Origin: an uncultured Christiangramia sp.
GTDB lineage: Bacteria; Bacteroidota; Bacteroidia; Flavobacteriales; Flavobacteriaceae
DNA: 34,499 nucleotides
NCBI RefSeq assembly: GCF_913046405.1
Contig: NZ_CAJWRQ010000018.1
Span: 1-34,499, forward strand
Direction of reading: 5' to 3'
Shown: positions 1 through 8,092 of the stretch, in pieces
How positions within the stretch are numbered: position 1 is the stretch's first letter
Layout: every line of letters starts with the position of its first letter
Notes under the pieces: generated by a model
What the model was told of the DNA's origin: nothing
Databases searched by the model: none
Seen by the model: the letters and a program-made list of their open reading frames with translations, nothing else
Program-made: the position numbers and the translations under genes

Positions 1-254
1 ATAAAGATCTCTTTATCTGCGATCGCATATTCAAAACTGAAAATTGCAAATTCGTAATTACCCTGCTGAAGATTCTCTATGCTGAAAACACCATCTTCAT
101 TGGTAAGGACCATTTCTGAAACTGTTTTGTTCCATACTTCAGCATTAGCAATAGGTGAGCCGTCTTCGACTGAAGTAACCGTCCCACGAACCGTGAATTG
201 GGCCTGAGCCAGTGAAGTAAACAAGCATATGATACTAAAGACCTTTAATTTCAT
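1..254 (-). CDS. TonB-dependent receptor, N-terminal part (cut by window edge)
   Basis: Only the first 84 codons are in the window. The start ATG is at 254-252. A signal peptide ends in LAQAQ (about residue 18), followed by a short beta-sandwich segment with the pattern GTVTSVEDGSPIANAEV and LTNEDGVFSIENL. This is the carboxypeptidase-regulatory-like (CarboxypepD_reg) domain that precedes the plug of many Bacteroidota TonB-dependent outer-membrane receptors. The gene overlaps the 3' end of the HTTM gene by 20 bp, so it is the fourth gene of that operon. The receptor assignment is inference, because plug and barrel lie outside the window. A different surface protein with the same domain is possible but less likely given the imelysin neighbour. 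Confidence 0.7.
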   Translation of the reverse strand, partial: MKLKVFSIICLFTSLAQAQFTVRGTVTSVEDGSPIANAEVWNKTVSEMVLTNEDGVFSIENLQQGNYEFAIFSFEYAIADKEIF

Positions 255-1599
255 CCTGGAATGGTAATATGAATTCTTTGTGTTCAAACGAGTCGGCAAA
301 ATTAAGCAAATTTACATCAGGATCGATGTAAGGCGCACTCTTTCTCCCGTTAAGCGCCACGTAGTTGTCTACGTAAATCTCTATATTTTGATGACCATCT
401 TTACTGAAATGATCTTCAAGAAATTTCGCGTATTGCAAAATAAAATCTGGCTGGAATGACATCTGTTTTTCCTGGAAAGGAGTCAGAAAATCTGAATTAT
501 TAACGTAAAAGCGATTTCCGGTTTCAGCATCTACTATCTTAAATTGAGCGTAACCAGCTTTTTCCATAAGCATCACCCGCCAGCTAAATCTAAAACCTTC
601 TTCAGTCCAAAATAATTCTCCCGGGTATGCTAAATATCTCCATGGTAGTAAAAGCTGAATTGTAAAGAATATCACTACGACAGTTCTCACGATCTTACCA
701 GTAATATCAGGAAATTGGTATACTTCAGAAGTATCGAATTTTGATTTATCGATCTTAAATATTTCAGCAATAAACCGCAGGATCCTGTGGTGTAGCTTCG
801 GACTAAAAAATATCAAAGCGCTTACGATCATGATGTAAGGGAACATTCCAATAGGGAAAAGTACACGGGTAAGAACATGAAAAATGATCACCATGACAAA
901 AGCTGTAAATCGTGTACGATGCCACAGTAGTAAAAATGGAATAAAGAGATCGTACAGCATTCCGCTCCAGCTAAAGGCGTAATGTAACCATTCCTGCTGC
1001 ATGAGATCTCCCAGCCACGGCAGATCGTATTTGGAGGGTAGCCAGATTTTCAAAGGCATGGCTCTTAACAACCAATCTGAATTTAGTTTTGCCAGTCCCG
1101 CATAGAAATATACGATGGCTAGAAGCAGTTTTAAAGAATCCACGCACCAGGCCGGTACTTTTTGAAAGGATTTCTTTCTATCTCTCCAGGCATCTATAGA
1201 AAAATACACATTCGCTGGTAGAAAGATCATCAAAAAGCTCAGGATGCTAATAAAGTAATAATGGTTCAAATAAGTTGTTTTATCCATAAGCTCGATGTAG
1301 GTGAAACTCAGGAAAAACAAAATGATTGAAAGTCGGTATTTGAAACCTGCTGCGACAGCCAGGGAAGAAAGTCCGCAGATGATAAAAATAAAATAGGTAT
1401 ACTCACCTATTGGCTGTACCCATTCAAATCCATAATAAGAGAAAAAAAATTTCGGGGTGATGTAGAGTTTCTCGATCCAGCCGTTAGCCCAGAAACGCAC
1501 GATACTGGCAAACATCATCAAACCAAAAAATAAACGAAAAGCCGCCAAAGGGGCAGCTTCCGTATACTTTTTTAGATATTTATTTGCAGAAAACAGCAT
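235..1599 (-). CDS. HTTM / vitamin K-dependent gamma-carboxylase-like membrane protein
   Basis: A 454-residue integral membrane protein. About residues 15-275 carry hydrophobic segments arranged as in the HTTM domain, including the conserved stretches PLAAFRLFFGLMMF, NHYYFI, YFYAGLAKLNSDWL and LYDLFIPFLLLW. The C-terminal 150 residues form a soluble part with FWTEEGFRFSWRVML, a pattern I recognise from bacterial relatives of vitamin K-dependent gamma-glutamyl carboxylase. In animals that enzyme carboxylates glutamate side chains. The substrate in bacteria is not established and activity here is unproven. It sits 7 bp after the imelysin-like gene and overlaps the TonB receptor gene by 20 bp, so all are co-transcribed. 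Family call is fairly sure; function is inferred only from the neighbours. Confidence 0.82.
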   Translation of the reverse strand: MLFSANKYLKKYTEAAPLAAFRLFFGLMMFASIVRFWANGWIEKLYITPKFFFSYYGFEWVQPIGEYTYFIFIICGLSSLAVAAGFKYRLSIILFFLSFTYIELMDKTTYLNHYYFISILSFLMIFLPANVYFSIDAWRDRKKSFQKVPAWCVDSLKLLLAIVYFYAGLAKLNSDWLLRAMPLKIWLPSKYDLPWLGDLMQQEWLHYAFSWSGMLYDLFIPFLLLWHRTRFTAFVMVIIFHVLTRVLFPIGMFPYIMIVSALIFFSPKLHHRILRFIAEIFKIDKSKFDTSEVYQFPDITGKIVRTVVVIFFTIQLLLPWRYLAYPGELFWTEEGFRFSWRVMLMEKAGYAQFKIVDAETGNRFYVNNSDFLTPFQEKQMSFQPDFILQYAKFLEDHFSKDGHQNIEIYVDNYVALNGRKSAPYIDPDVNLLNFADSFEHKEFILPFQDEIKGL

Positions 1600-1606
1600 T
1601 CAGATA

Positions 1607-2725
1607 TTAATCTCCATCTGAATCTACATAATCCACACTAATGGATAATGCCTGCATCATGTCAACTTTTAGAAGAATCACAGCCTTCTGTAATTCGTCA
1701 TAAGCTTCCAGCATTTTAGTGTTATCTTTTTCTACCTGTGATTTCAAATTCGTTTCCAGAGATGAACTTTGAGATTGAATGGCATCTAATTGATCTTCAA
1801 TTAAACTAGCCAGATCTGATCCGTCTTTCATACTATCCAGATACTCCAGATATTGTTTGTAGCTGCTTCCAGTTCCGTTTCCTGAAAAATGTCTTCCGTA
1901 GAAAAAGTCTTCGAAGCTCTGTAACGCTTCCAGGTAAAGTTCTCTTGAAATCTCACCATTGAAACGCGCTTCTACATTCGAAGGAGACGCAGTCCCTGTA
2001 AATGCACCTGCCGGAAATCCTATCTTTCCAGATCTAAGAATCTTCTCGAAGTACATTACATAGTCATTCGTAAATTTATCTACAGAACCTGTACTTGATG
2101 ATGAAGTATTACTTACAAAAGTATCTCTGTAATCTCCATTCCAGGAATTTGAAACTTCAGTAGTAAGAGCATTCATTCTTGAGGCTACAGCGTTTAAATA
2201 TGCACGGTAGTTCTCATTAGAGCTATATAGGGCCACGGTTTCTTCCGAAGTTCCCATACCGAATAAAAGGTAATCCAAAGCTGGCAGTCCCTGTTCTGCA
2301 AAACTGGATGGTAATTCCAGATTAAAAGAACCTGAACTTATTTTAGAATCGATATTCGAGGTATTTGCCGGATAGGTATTTAGATAACTACGATAGTTTA
2401 TTTCCTCTGCCTTTCCAACCTGGAACATAGAAACCGATTGGAAGCTCTTGTATGCATCTACATAAGCCTCACGAAGTTGCTGCAAACCTGCAGCATCTGG
2501 AGCTGAGGTAAAAGCAGTGGCTGCCGTTTCCACATTTTGAGTCTTAGTAGCCATGTTATTATAAGCAGGGACAATGTTATTATCTGCCCAGTTTACCAGC
2601 ATTGCGCTACGATCAAAAGAATCTGTTCCTCCAGTTTCCCCACCTGTCTCGGTGTCGTCATCTTCAGAAGAACAAGCCGCGAAGATCAGTGCAAATACAA
2701 TGAATAGTCTTGAAAATTTAATCAT
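1607..2725 (-). CDS. Imelysin-like (EfeO/IrpA-related) surface lipoprotein
   Basis: A 372-residue lipoprotein. I place the start at the ATG at 2725-2723, not 13 codons upstream, because this puts a signal peptide (MIKFSRLFIVFALIFAAC) directly at the N-terminus with the lipid-anchor Cys at residue 18. After it comes SSEDDDTET, resembling the acidic lipoprotein export signal that sends Bacteroidota lipoproteins to the cell surface. The body is helical and carries YVDAYKSFQ and AEEINYRSYLNTYPAN, then GLPALDYLLFG at about 146-156. This is where imelysins carry GxHxxE; here His is Pro and Glu is Asp. Imelysin-type proteins are linked to iron uptake. It is the second gene of the operon, 43 bp after the DUF4856 gene. 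The family call is strong; peptidase activity is unlikely. Confidence 0.87.
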   Translation of the reverse strand: MIKFSRLFIVFALIFAACSSEDDDTETGGETGGTDSFDRSAMLVNWADNNIVPAYNNMATKTQNVETAATAFTSAPDAAGLQQLREAYVDAYKSFQSVSMFQVGKAEEINYRSYLNTYPANTSNIDSKISSGSFNLELPSSFAEQGLPALDYLLFGMGTSEETVALYSSNENYRAYLNAVASRMNALTTEVSNSWNGDYRDTFVSNTSSSSTGSVDKFTNDYVMYFEKILRSGKIGFPAGAFTGTASPSNVEARFNGEISRELYLEALQSFEDFFYGRHFSGNGTGSSYKQYLEYLDSMKDGSDLASLIEDQLDAIQSQSSSLETNLKSQVEKDNTKMLEAYDELQKAVILLKVDMMQALSISVDYVDSDGD

Positions 2726-2768
2726 ATCGTTTAATTGAAAAACCGGAGCACAGGACTCCGGCAAATTA

Positions 2769-3980
2769 TTATTCTGCAGCTTCAGCTACACTAAAATCAA
2801 ATTCTGCAGCGATCTTTTCTGAAATACTGTCCAGAGTATCAGGACTTACTTCCCAGAATCCATTTCCGCTTAATAATTGATCTTTGAAATTGTTGATATC
2901 AGACACGCTTACATAAGGCATGTTTGTCATAGGATTATTGGTAAATCTTAAGCTATAAAGGAAACCATAACCTTCAGATAAGGCATGGAATGCTGCTCCA
3001 AACTCACCATTCGCAAGAAGGTTCTTACCATCCTGTAGATAGTACACTGCTCTTACCGCGATCGTTTTGGAAATATTCTCACGAATAATAGCAACCTGCT
3101 CATCACGTACTATATAATCCCCTGCAACGATTGCTGCTCTACCAGTTTTAAAGGCTTCAAAAGTTTCTTCAGCCAATCCGGTGAAATCTTCATCTTCATC
3201 AACCTGCCCTAAATAGCTGAACAATAACCTATCATCGCTTTCATTCAGGATAGAATTTGGATTGGAAGCAGGAATTGATGGATCACCATATAAGTAACCA
3301 TAAGCTTCATCCCACTTATGTTCCATCGTCGTATAATTTTTACCTTCTTCCGGTAGCTCATCATCGTTGTTCAACCTGTTATCGGCTTCGTCAAGAACTG
3401 GCTGAGACAGGTAGTTATTAAGAATTTGATCTGCCAGAAGACCACCAATTAGCGACTTGGCAAATGCCTGATTTAATTCCAGACCTTTTCCATTCACGTA
3501 TCTTACACGCGTTCCCTGAGCGATCTGTCCTGCCTGACCTGCTTCTGCAAGCACATCTTTATTTGCTTTAACAGTAGTCATTTGCTCGGTAATCCAGGAT
3601 TCAAAATCAGCTTTGATCTCACTGGCTTCTACATTATTGGTAGCAAAGTACAGGTTTGAAGCTGCTACTTTGGATTTGATACTTTTACTGGAAGCATTAA
3701 GATCTGCATTCGCGAAAGGTGAATTCTCATTCGCAAACATATTCAGCAACATTTCTTCTGAAGCGTTATCAAAATCGGTGAAGTTCGATAGAAGTTCTGC
3801 AGACATCTGTAGTCTGGTAGTTTGTCCTTCGAAGTTTACAGTAGATTCACCGTTTCTCGTAAAATCGTAAGAAACCGGTACATCGATATTTTTGTCGTTT
3901 AGGATATCAGAGTCATCATCAGATGAACAAGAGCTTAAAGTTAGGGCTGCAACAAAGGCTGAAACGAACAGCTTTTTCAT
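2769..3980 (-). CDS. DUF4856 family surface lipoprotein
   Basis: A 403-residue secreted lipoprotein. The signal peptide MKKLFVSAFVAALTLSSC ends at Cys18, followed by SSDDDSD, a good match to the Bacteroidota surface-export signal. Recognisable stretches are VPVSYDFTRNGESTVNF near the N-terminus, GKGLELNQAFAKSLIGGLLADQILNNYL in the middle (here split by function, not by a stop), and a helical C-terminal half with EHKWDEAYGYLYG and LSEGYGFLYSLRFT. I recognise this as the DUF4856 type, which often sits beside imelysin-like genes. No biochemical role is known to me. It is the first gene of the operon, with the promoter about 40 bp upstream. Binding of an iron compound or partnership with the TonB receptor is inference. 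Confidence 0.8.
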   Translation of the reverse strand: MKKLFVSAFVAALTLSSCSSDDDSDILNDKNIDVPVSYDFTRNGESTVNFEGQTTRLQMSAELLSNFTDFDNASEEMLLNMFANENSPFANADLNASSKSIKSKVAASNLYFATNNVEASEIKADFESWITEQMTTVKANKDVLAEAGQAGQIAQGTRVRYVNGKGLELNQAFAKSLIGGLLADQILNNYLSQPVLDEADNRLNNDDELPEEGKNYTTMEHKWDEAYGYLYGDPSIPASNPNSILNESDDRLLFSYLGQVDEDEDFTGLAEETFEAFKTGRAAIVAGDYIVRDEQVAIIRENISKTIAVRAVYYLQDGKNLLANGEFGAAFHALSEGYGFLYSLRFTNNPMTNMPYVSVSDINNFKDQLLSGNGFWEVSPDTLDSISEKIAAEFDFSVAEAAE

Positions 3981-4021
3981 ATAGTTTTATTTAGACTGGT
4001 TTAAAATAACTAATTCCAGCG

Positions 4022-4053
4022 CAAATATAATATGAGCTTATAATTACCGCAAA
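4022..4053 (-). promoter_or_regulatory. Promoter of the DUF4856-imelysin-HTTM-receptor operon
   Basis: On the minus strand TTTG (4053-4050) is followed after exactly 20 bp by TATATTTG (4029-4022). This matches the Bacteroidota sigma consensus TTTG-N19-21-TAnnTTTG perfectly. It lies 42 bp before the DUF4856 start codon. Confidence 0.7.
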
Positions 4054-4057
4054 TTTA

Positions 4058-4074
4058 TTTAGATTAATTTTAAA
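4058..4074. promoter_or_regulatory. Imperfect palindrome next to the -33 box, possible metal-regulator operator
   Basis: TTTAGATTAATTTTAAA reads as an imperfect inverted repeat (outer TTTA/TAAA arms, about 12 of 16 paired positions), 4 bp upstream of the -33 box of the operon promoter. Position and shape suit a repressor site, for example of a DtxR/IdeR or Fur type regulator, but AT-rich DNA makes chance matches common. Confidence 0.3.
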
Positions 4075-4114
4075 TAGGTTTTCTAAATACCTGTATTTAT
4101 TTCAATAAACGCTA

Positions 4115-4978
4115 TTAATGATAGGCGTTGAAGATCTTTGAAGCCTCGTTGTAGGATGACTCGAAACTGGTCATTTTAATGTTACTATCTGCTTTGGCAG
4201 CATTAAAATAGGAAAGCATTTTTTCTGAAGGCATATTCCCCGTTAGCTCATCTTTAGCCATAGGGCAACCACCAAATCCCTGGATCGCACCATCAAATCT
4301 TCTACATCCTGCCTTGTAAGCAGCGTCGATCTTTTCGTGCCACTTCGATGGAGTCGTATGCAGATGCGCACCAAATTCTACCTCAGGGTATTTGGGAATT
4401 AGGTTTGAAAACAAATATTCAATGATATCTGGCGAAGAAGTTCCAACGGTATCTGATAGACTTAGAATCTTCACTCCCATTCCCGCCAGTTTTTCTGTCC
4501 ATTCACCCACGATCTCAACATTCCATGGATCTCCATAAGGATTGCCAAATCCCATGCTCAGGTAAGCAACCACTTGTTTATTACAGCTGTTGGCAACATC
4601 AAGAATTTCCTTTAAAACTTCTACAGATTCAGAAATGGTTTTATGAGTATTCCGCATCTGAAAATTTTCAGAAATCGAAAATGGATAACCCAGGTAATCA
4701 ATTTCTTCAAATGCTGAAGCATCCTGTGCTCCGCGAGTATTAGCAACGATAGCAAGTAATTTGGATTGCGTTTTAGAAAGATCTAATCTCGACAGCAGAT
4801 CTGCCGTATCCTGCATTTGCGGGATAGCCTTGGGTGAAACAAAACTTCCAAAGTCGATAGTATCAAATCCACACCTTAAAAGTGACTGAATATACTGCGC
4901 CTTTTTCTCTGTAGGAATGAATTCTTTAATTCCCTGCATCGCATCGCGGGGACATTCGATTAGTTTCACTTGAGCCAT
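4115..4978 (-). CDS. Hydroxymethylglutaryl-CoA lyase family protein
   Basis: A 287-residue TIM-barrel (DRE-TIM/HMGL) enzyme, full length for the family. HMG-CoA lyase splits HMG-CoA into acetoacetate and acetyl-CoA, the last step of leucine breakdown. Visible signatures: PRDAMQG at 10-16 (metal and catalytic Arg-Asp), SFVSPKAIPQMQD at 45-57, SLSDTVGTSSPD at 173-184, metal-binding AHLHTT at 204-209, and the loop GGCPMAKDELTGNMPSE with the catalytic Cys at 238. The position equivalent to the human enzyme's Glu72 is Asp42 here. The gene follows lysE after 105 bp and has its own -7 box almost at the start codon. The leucine-type dehydrogenase at 10576-11679 supports branched-chain catabolism. Another aldolase/lyase of the superfamily cannot be excluded. 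Confidence 0.86.
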   Translation of the reverse strand: MAQVKLIECPRDAMQGIKEFIPTEKKAQYIQSLLRCGFDTIDFGSFVSPKAIPQMQDTADLLSRLDLSKTQSKLLAIVANTRGAQDASAFEEIDYLGYPFSISENFQMRNTHKTISESVEVLKEILDVANSCNKQVVAYLSMGFGNPYGDPWNVEIVGEWTEKLAGMGVKILSLSDTVGTSSPDIIEYLFSNLIPKYPEVEFGAHLHTTPSKWHEKIDAAYKAGCRRFDGAIQGFGGCPMAKDELTGNMPSEKMLSYFNAAKADSNIKMTSFESSYNEASKIFNAYH

Positions 4979-4983
4979 ATGGT

Positions 4984-4991
4984 CAAAGATA
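4984..4991 (-). promoter_or_regulatory. Candidate -7 box of the HMG-CoA lyase gene
   Basis: TATCTTTG on the minus strand matches TAnnTTTG. It ends only 5 bp before the start codon, so a transcript from here would be practically leaderless. No TTTG is seen at -33. Confidence 0.3.
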
Positions 4992-5027
4992 GTATTTTAA
5001 AGAAAATTTAAAAAGAATATAGTTTCA

Positions 5028-5053
5028 TTGATAATCTGAAATTTCAGAATCAA
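5028..5053. repeat. Palindrome between lysE and the HMG-CoA lyase gene
   Basis: A perfect 12-bp palindrome CTGAAATTTCAG (5036-5047) is flanked by TTGAT (5028-5032) and ATCAA (5049-5053). It can form a hairpin downstream of lysE but lacks a clean T-run, so it may be a weak terminator or a protein-binding site for the gene behind it. Confidence 0.4.
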
Positions 5054-5083
5054 TTATTCCCAGGATAGCTAAGGATTCTATAA

Positions 5084-5698
5084 TCAGATAAGAATTAGAA
5101 TCGCTATAAGAATAAAAATGACGACCTGTAACCATTTAAGAAATATTCCAGAAGAAGGATATGATCTTACCCAGCCGGATATCCTGTTTGCGGCGAAGGC
5201 TACCAAACAAAAAATGATTAGTGCCTGCAACATGAAAATAAAACCAAGAACATAAAACTGCCAGACGGTATTGCCACCAGGTTCCCATAGAAATCCAGGA
5301 AAGAATGCCAGGAAAAAGATTCCAACTTTTGGATTCAGGACGTTCATGATGAATCCCTGTTGAAATAATGACAACAGACTTTTATGCTTAATTCCTTCCG
5401 AAGAAAAGGCAATTTCAGGATTAGATCTGTATACCTGGTAAGCGAGGTATAGTAAATACAAAGCTCCGAGTATTTTTATGATGAGAAAAGTAGTATCAGA
5501 TTGCCGGATGATCGCTGAAACTCCAAAAGCAACCAGGCTAGTATGAATAATTATTCCAGAAACAAGTCCGAACGCCGTAGCGACACCCTGTTTCGCTCCG
5601 TATGCGATCGATCTTACCAATACATAGATGATATCCGGTCCGGGAGAAAATGTAAGTAGTATGGAAGCGGTAAGAAAAGGAATTAGTTGTTCGAGCAT
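5084..5698 (-). CDS. LysE/RhtB family amino-acid exporter
   Basis: A 204-residue inner-membrane protein with six predicted hydrophobic segments, the usual size of LysE-type exporters, which pump amino acids or derivatives out of the cell. Family hallmarks are LTFSPGPDIIYVLVRS at about 15-30 with the conserved PGPD, GAKQGVATAFGLVSG, and FQQGFIMNVLNPKVGIFFLAFFPGF in the second half with the conserved NPK. It starts 5 bp after pyrD stops, so the two share a transcript, although no functional link is evident. The substrate cannot be told from the sequence. Confidence 0.9.
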   Translation of the reverse strand: MLEQLIPFLTASILLTFSPGPDIIYVLVRSIAYGAKQGVATAFGLVSGIIIHTSLVAFGVSAIIRQSDTTFLIIKILGALYLLYLAYQVYRSNPEIAFSSEGIKHKSLLSLFQQGFIMNVLNPKVGIFFLAFFPGFLWEPGGNTVWQFYVLGFIFMLQALIIFCLVAFAANRISGWVRSYPSSGIFLKWLQVVIFILIAILILI

Positions 5699-5703
5699 CT
5701 TAA

Positions 5704-6726
5704 CTATAATCCTTTCTGCAGAATCTTCTTATTGATATCTTTTATTAGCTGAGGACCTTCATAAATAAAGCCTGTGTATAGCTGAACCAAGCTTGCTCCG
5801 GCTTCCAGTTTTTCAACAGCATCTTCTGCAGAATGTATTCCTCCGACCCCGATTATAGGAAAAGAACGACCGCTTTTTTCAGAAAGAAAACGTATCACTT
5901 GTGTAGCCCTTTTTGTGAGAGGTTTTCCACTAAGTCCGCCCATTTCGCTTTTGTTCTCAGACTGCAGTCCTTCACGCGAAATTGTAGTATTAGTAGCGAT
6001 CACCCCGGCGATTCTGGTTTCCTGAACGATCTCAATTATATCCAAAAGTTGCTCGTCTGTAAGATCTGGTGCGATCTTTAATAAAATAGGCTTCGACTTA
6101 TTTTTAAGTTCGTTTTTCTTCTGAAGAGTGTTCAGTAGTAATTTTAGTGGATCTTTATCCTGAAGTTCCCTTAAGTTCGGAGTATTTGGTGAGCTAACAT
6201 TAACCACAAAATAATCTACATAATCAAAGAGTGCTTCAAAAGAATAAACATAATCATCTACCGCTTTATCATTGGGAGTAAGCTTGTTCTTTCCAATATT
6301 ACCACCAATAAGCACGTTTGTATTTTCCTTTAATCTGGCAACCATCTGCTCCACTCCTTCATTATTAAAACCCATACGGTTTATAATGGCTGAATCTTCG
6401 GGTAACCTGAATAACCTGGTTTTCTCATTCCCTGGCTGGGGCTTTGGTGTTACAGTTCCTACTTCTACGAAACCAAAACCGAAAGCTGAAAGTTCTTTGT
6501 AAAGCTTTGCATCTTTATCAAAACCTGCGGCCAGACCTACAGGGTTTTTAAACTTCAGTCCAAAGACTTCCCGTTCCAGACGTTTATCAGAAATATTAAA
6601 TCTTGATCTTAGAAAGGCTAATGCTCCGGGGATCTTGCAAAATTTCCGAAGAAAATTAAAGGTGAAATAATGAATCTGCTCTGGATCGTACTTGAAAAGC
6701 GCTGGTCTTATGAGTGACTTATACAT
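5704..6726 (-). CDS. pyrD: Dihydroorotate dehydrogenase (quinone), class 2
   Basis: A 340-residue flavoenzyme that oxidises dihydroorotate to orotate in pyrimidine synthesis and passes electrons to membrane quinones. The N-terminal helical part (about 1-40, [19 protein letters not shown]) is the membrane-associating extension of class 2 enzymes. Further motifs: [49 protein letters not shown] with the catalytic Ser, [25 protein letters not shown], and IIGVGGI with [13 protein letters not shown] for FMN phosphate binding. Length and motif order are normal. It is the first gene of a short operon with lysE, and is divergent from pepT. Confidence 0.97.
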   Translation of the reverse strand: MYKSLIRPALFKYDPEQIHYFTFNFLRKFCKIPGALAFLRSRFNISDKRLEREVFGLKFKNPVGLAAGFDKDAKLYKELSAFGFGFVEVGTVTPKPQPGNEKTRLFRLPEDSAIINRMGFNNEGVEQMVARLKENTNVLIGGNIGKNKLTPNDKAVDDYVYSFEALFDYVDYFVVNVSSPNTPNLRELQDKDPLKLLLNTLQKKNELKNKSKPILLKIAPDLTDEQLLDIIEIVQETRIAGVIATNTTISREGLQSENKSEMGGLSGKPLTKRATQVIRFLSEKSGRSFPIIGVGGIHSAEDAVEKLEAGASLVQLYTGFIYEGPQLIKDINKKILQKGL

Positions 6727-6741
6727 CTAGGTAGGTTTATG

Positions 6742-6749
6742 CAAAAATA
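6742..6749 (-). promoter_or_regulatory. Candidate -7 box of pyrD
   Basis: TATTTTTG on the minus strand fits TAnnTTTG and ends 15 bp before the pyrD start. The -33 region at about 20 bp distance has no clear TTTG. Confidence 0.38.
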
Positions 6750-6788
6750 GCAGGATTTCAGCAAAATCTATATGAAAACTTAAAAGGT

Positions 6789-6819
6789 TTTGGCGCGCTA
6801 CGCTATATATGTATTTTTG
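6789..6819 (+). promoter_or_regulatory. Promoter of pepT
   Basis: TTTG (6789-6792), 19 bp, then TATTTTTG (6812-6819), a full match to the Bacteroidota consensus. The -7 box ends 17 bp before the pepT ATG, which implies a leader of only about 10 nt. Confidence 0.62.
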
Positions 6820-6836
6820 AGCAAAAGCTATACTTC

Positions 6837-8078
6837 ATGACCAATACACAACATATCATAGACAGATTTCTAAGCTACGTAAGGATAGATACACAAAGTG
6901 ATCCTGAAAGTACTTCGACGCCCAGCACCATGAAGCAATGGGACCTGGCGAATAAGCTTGTAGATGAATTGAAGGTTATTGGAATGCAGGATGTAACCAT
7001 AGATGAGCATGCTTATGTTATGGCAAGTCTGCCTGCAAATGTTCCGCACGAAGTTCCTGTAATCGGTTTTGTCTCACATTTTGATACAACTCCAGATTTC
7101 TCCGGTACTAACGTGAATCCGCAGATCATCGAAAACTATGACGGTAAGGACATTGTTCTAAATAAAGAGAGAAATATCATTCTCTCTTCGGAATACTTTG
7201 ACGACCTGTTACAATATAGAGGCAAAACGATTATCACTACAGATGGCACAACCCTTCTGGGCGCAGATGATAAAGCAGGGATCACAGAGATCATGACCGC
7301 TATGGAATACCTGGTTAATAATCCTGAAATTCCGCATGGAAAAATAAGAGTTTGTTTTACGCCAGATGAAGAAATTGGTCGTGGAGCACATAAATTTGAT
7401 GTAGAAAAGTTTGGAGCAGAATGGGCTTATACGATGGATGGTAGCCAGATTGGAGAACTGGAATACGAGAATTTTAATGCAGCTCGCGCAGTTGTAAAAG
7501 TGGAAGGCAAAAGCGTACATCCTGGTTATGCCAAAGATAAAATGGTGAACAGCATGTATATCGCTCAGGATTTTATCAATTCCCTACCAAGAATGGAAAC
7601 CCCCGAGCATACTGAAGACAGGCAGGGTTTCTTTCATCTAAGCAGTATAAATGGAGATGTGGAGGAAACTATTCTGGAATACATTATAAGAGATCATGAC
7701 CTGGGGCACTTCCAGGCGCGTAAAGAAATGATGCAGGATCTGGCCAGTGAGATCTGCTCACAATATGACCGTGATCTGATTACTGTTGAAATCACTGACC
7801 AATACCGGAATATGCGAGAAAAGGTAGAACCGGTAATGCATATTGTAGACCTGGCCCGTGATGCGATGAAAGCGGTGGACATCGAACCTATTATCAAACC
7901 AATTCGCGGCGGGACAGATGGTGCTCAACTGAGCTTTATGGGACTTCCCTGCCCAAACATCTTTGCTGGTGGTCACAATTTCCATGGTAAATATGAATAT
8001 GTCCCGGTAGAGAGTATGCTAAAAGCTGCGGAAGTGATCGTAAAACTTGCGGAACTTACGGCTAAGAAATACGAATAA
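6837..8078 (+). CDS. pepT: Peptidase T (tripeptide aminopeptidase, M20B)
   Basis: A 413-residue cytoplasmic zinc aminopeptidase that removes the N-terminal residue of tripeptides; the family is usually about 405-415 residues. The two-metal site is fully visible: SHFDT (His81, Asp83), LLGADDKAGI (Asp144), PDEEIG (Glu178/Glu179), TMDGSQ (Asp201) and the C-terminal AGGHNFHGKYEY. The dimerisation (lid) domain lies at about 210-320 and begins with NFNAARAVVKVEGKSVHPGYAK. GGTDGAQLSFMGLPCPNIF is also typical. The start ATG follows a strong promoter closely. Downstream, on the same strand, only the decayed YdeI-type gene follows. Confidence 0.96.
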   Translation: MTNTQHIIDRFLSYVRIDTQSDPESTSTPSTMKQWDLANKLVDELKVIGMQDVTIDEHAYVMASLPANVPHEVPVIGFVSHFDTTPDFSGTNVNPQIIENYDGKDIVLNKERNIILSSEYFDDLLQYRGKTIITTDGTTLLGADDKAGITEIMTAMEYLVNNPEIPHGKIRVCFTPDEEIGRGAHKFDVEKFGAEWAYTMDGSQIGELEYENFNAARAVVKVEGKSVHPGYAKDKMVNSMYIAQDFINSLPRMETPEHTEDRQGFFHLSSINGDVEETILEYIIRDHDLGHFQARKEMMQDLASEICSQYDRDLITVEITDQYRNMREKVEPVMHIVDLARDAMKAVDIEPIIKPIRGGTDGAQLSFMGLPCPNIFAGGHNFHGKYEYVPVESMLKAAEVIVKLAELTAKKYE

Positions 8079-8092
8079 AAGATTTTGGTAGG

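Noticed and set aside
2726-2764. Upstream start of the imelysin-like gene
   Set aside because: It would place 13 residues before the signal peptide; the internal ATG gives a proper lipoprotein signal.
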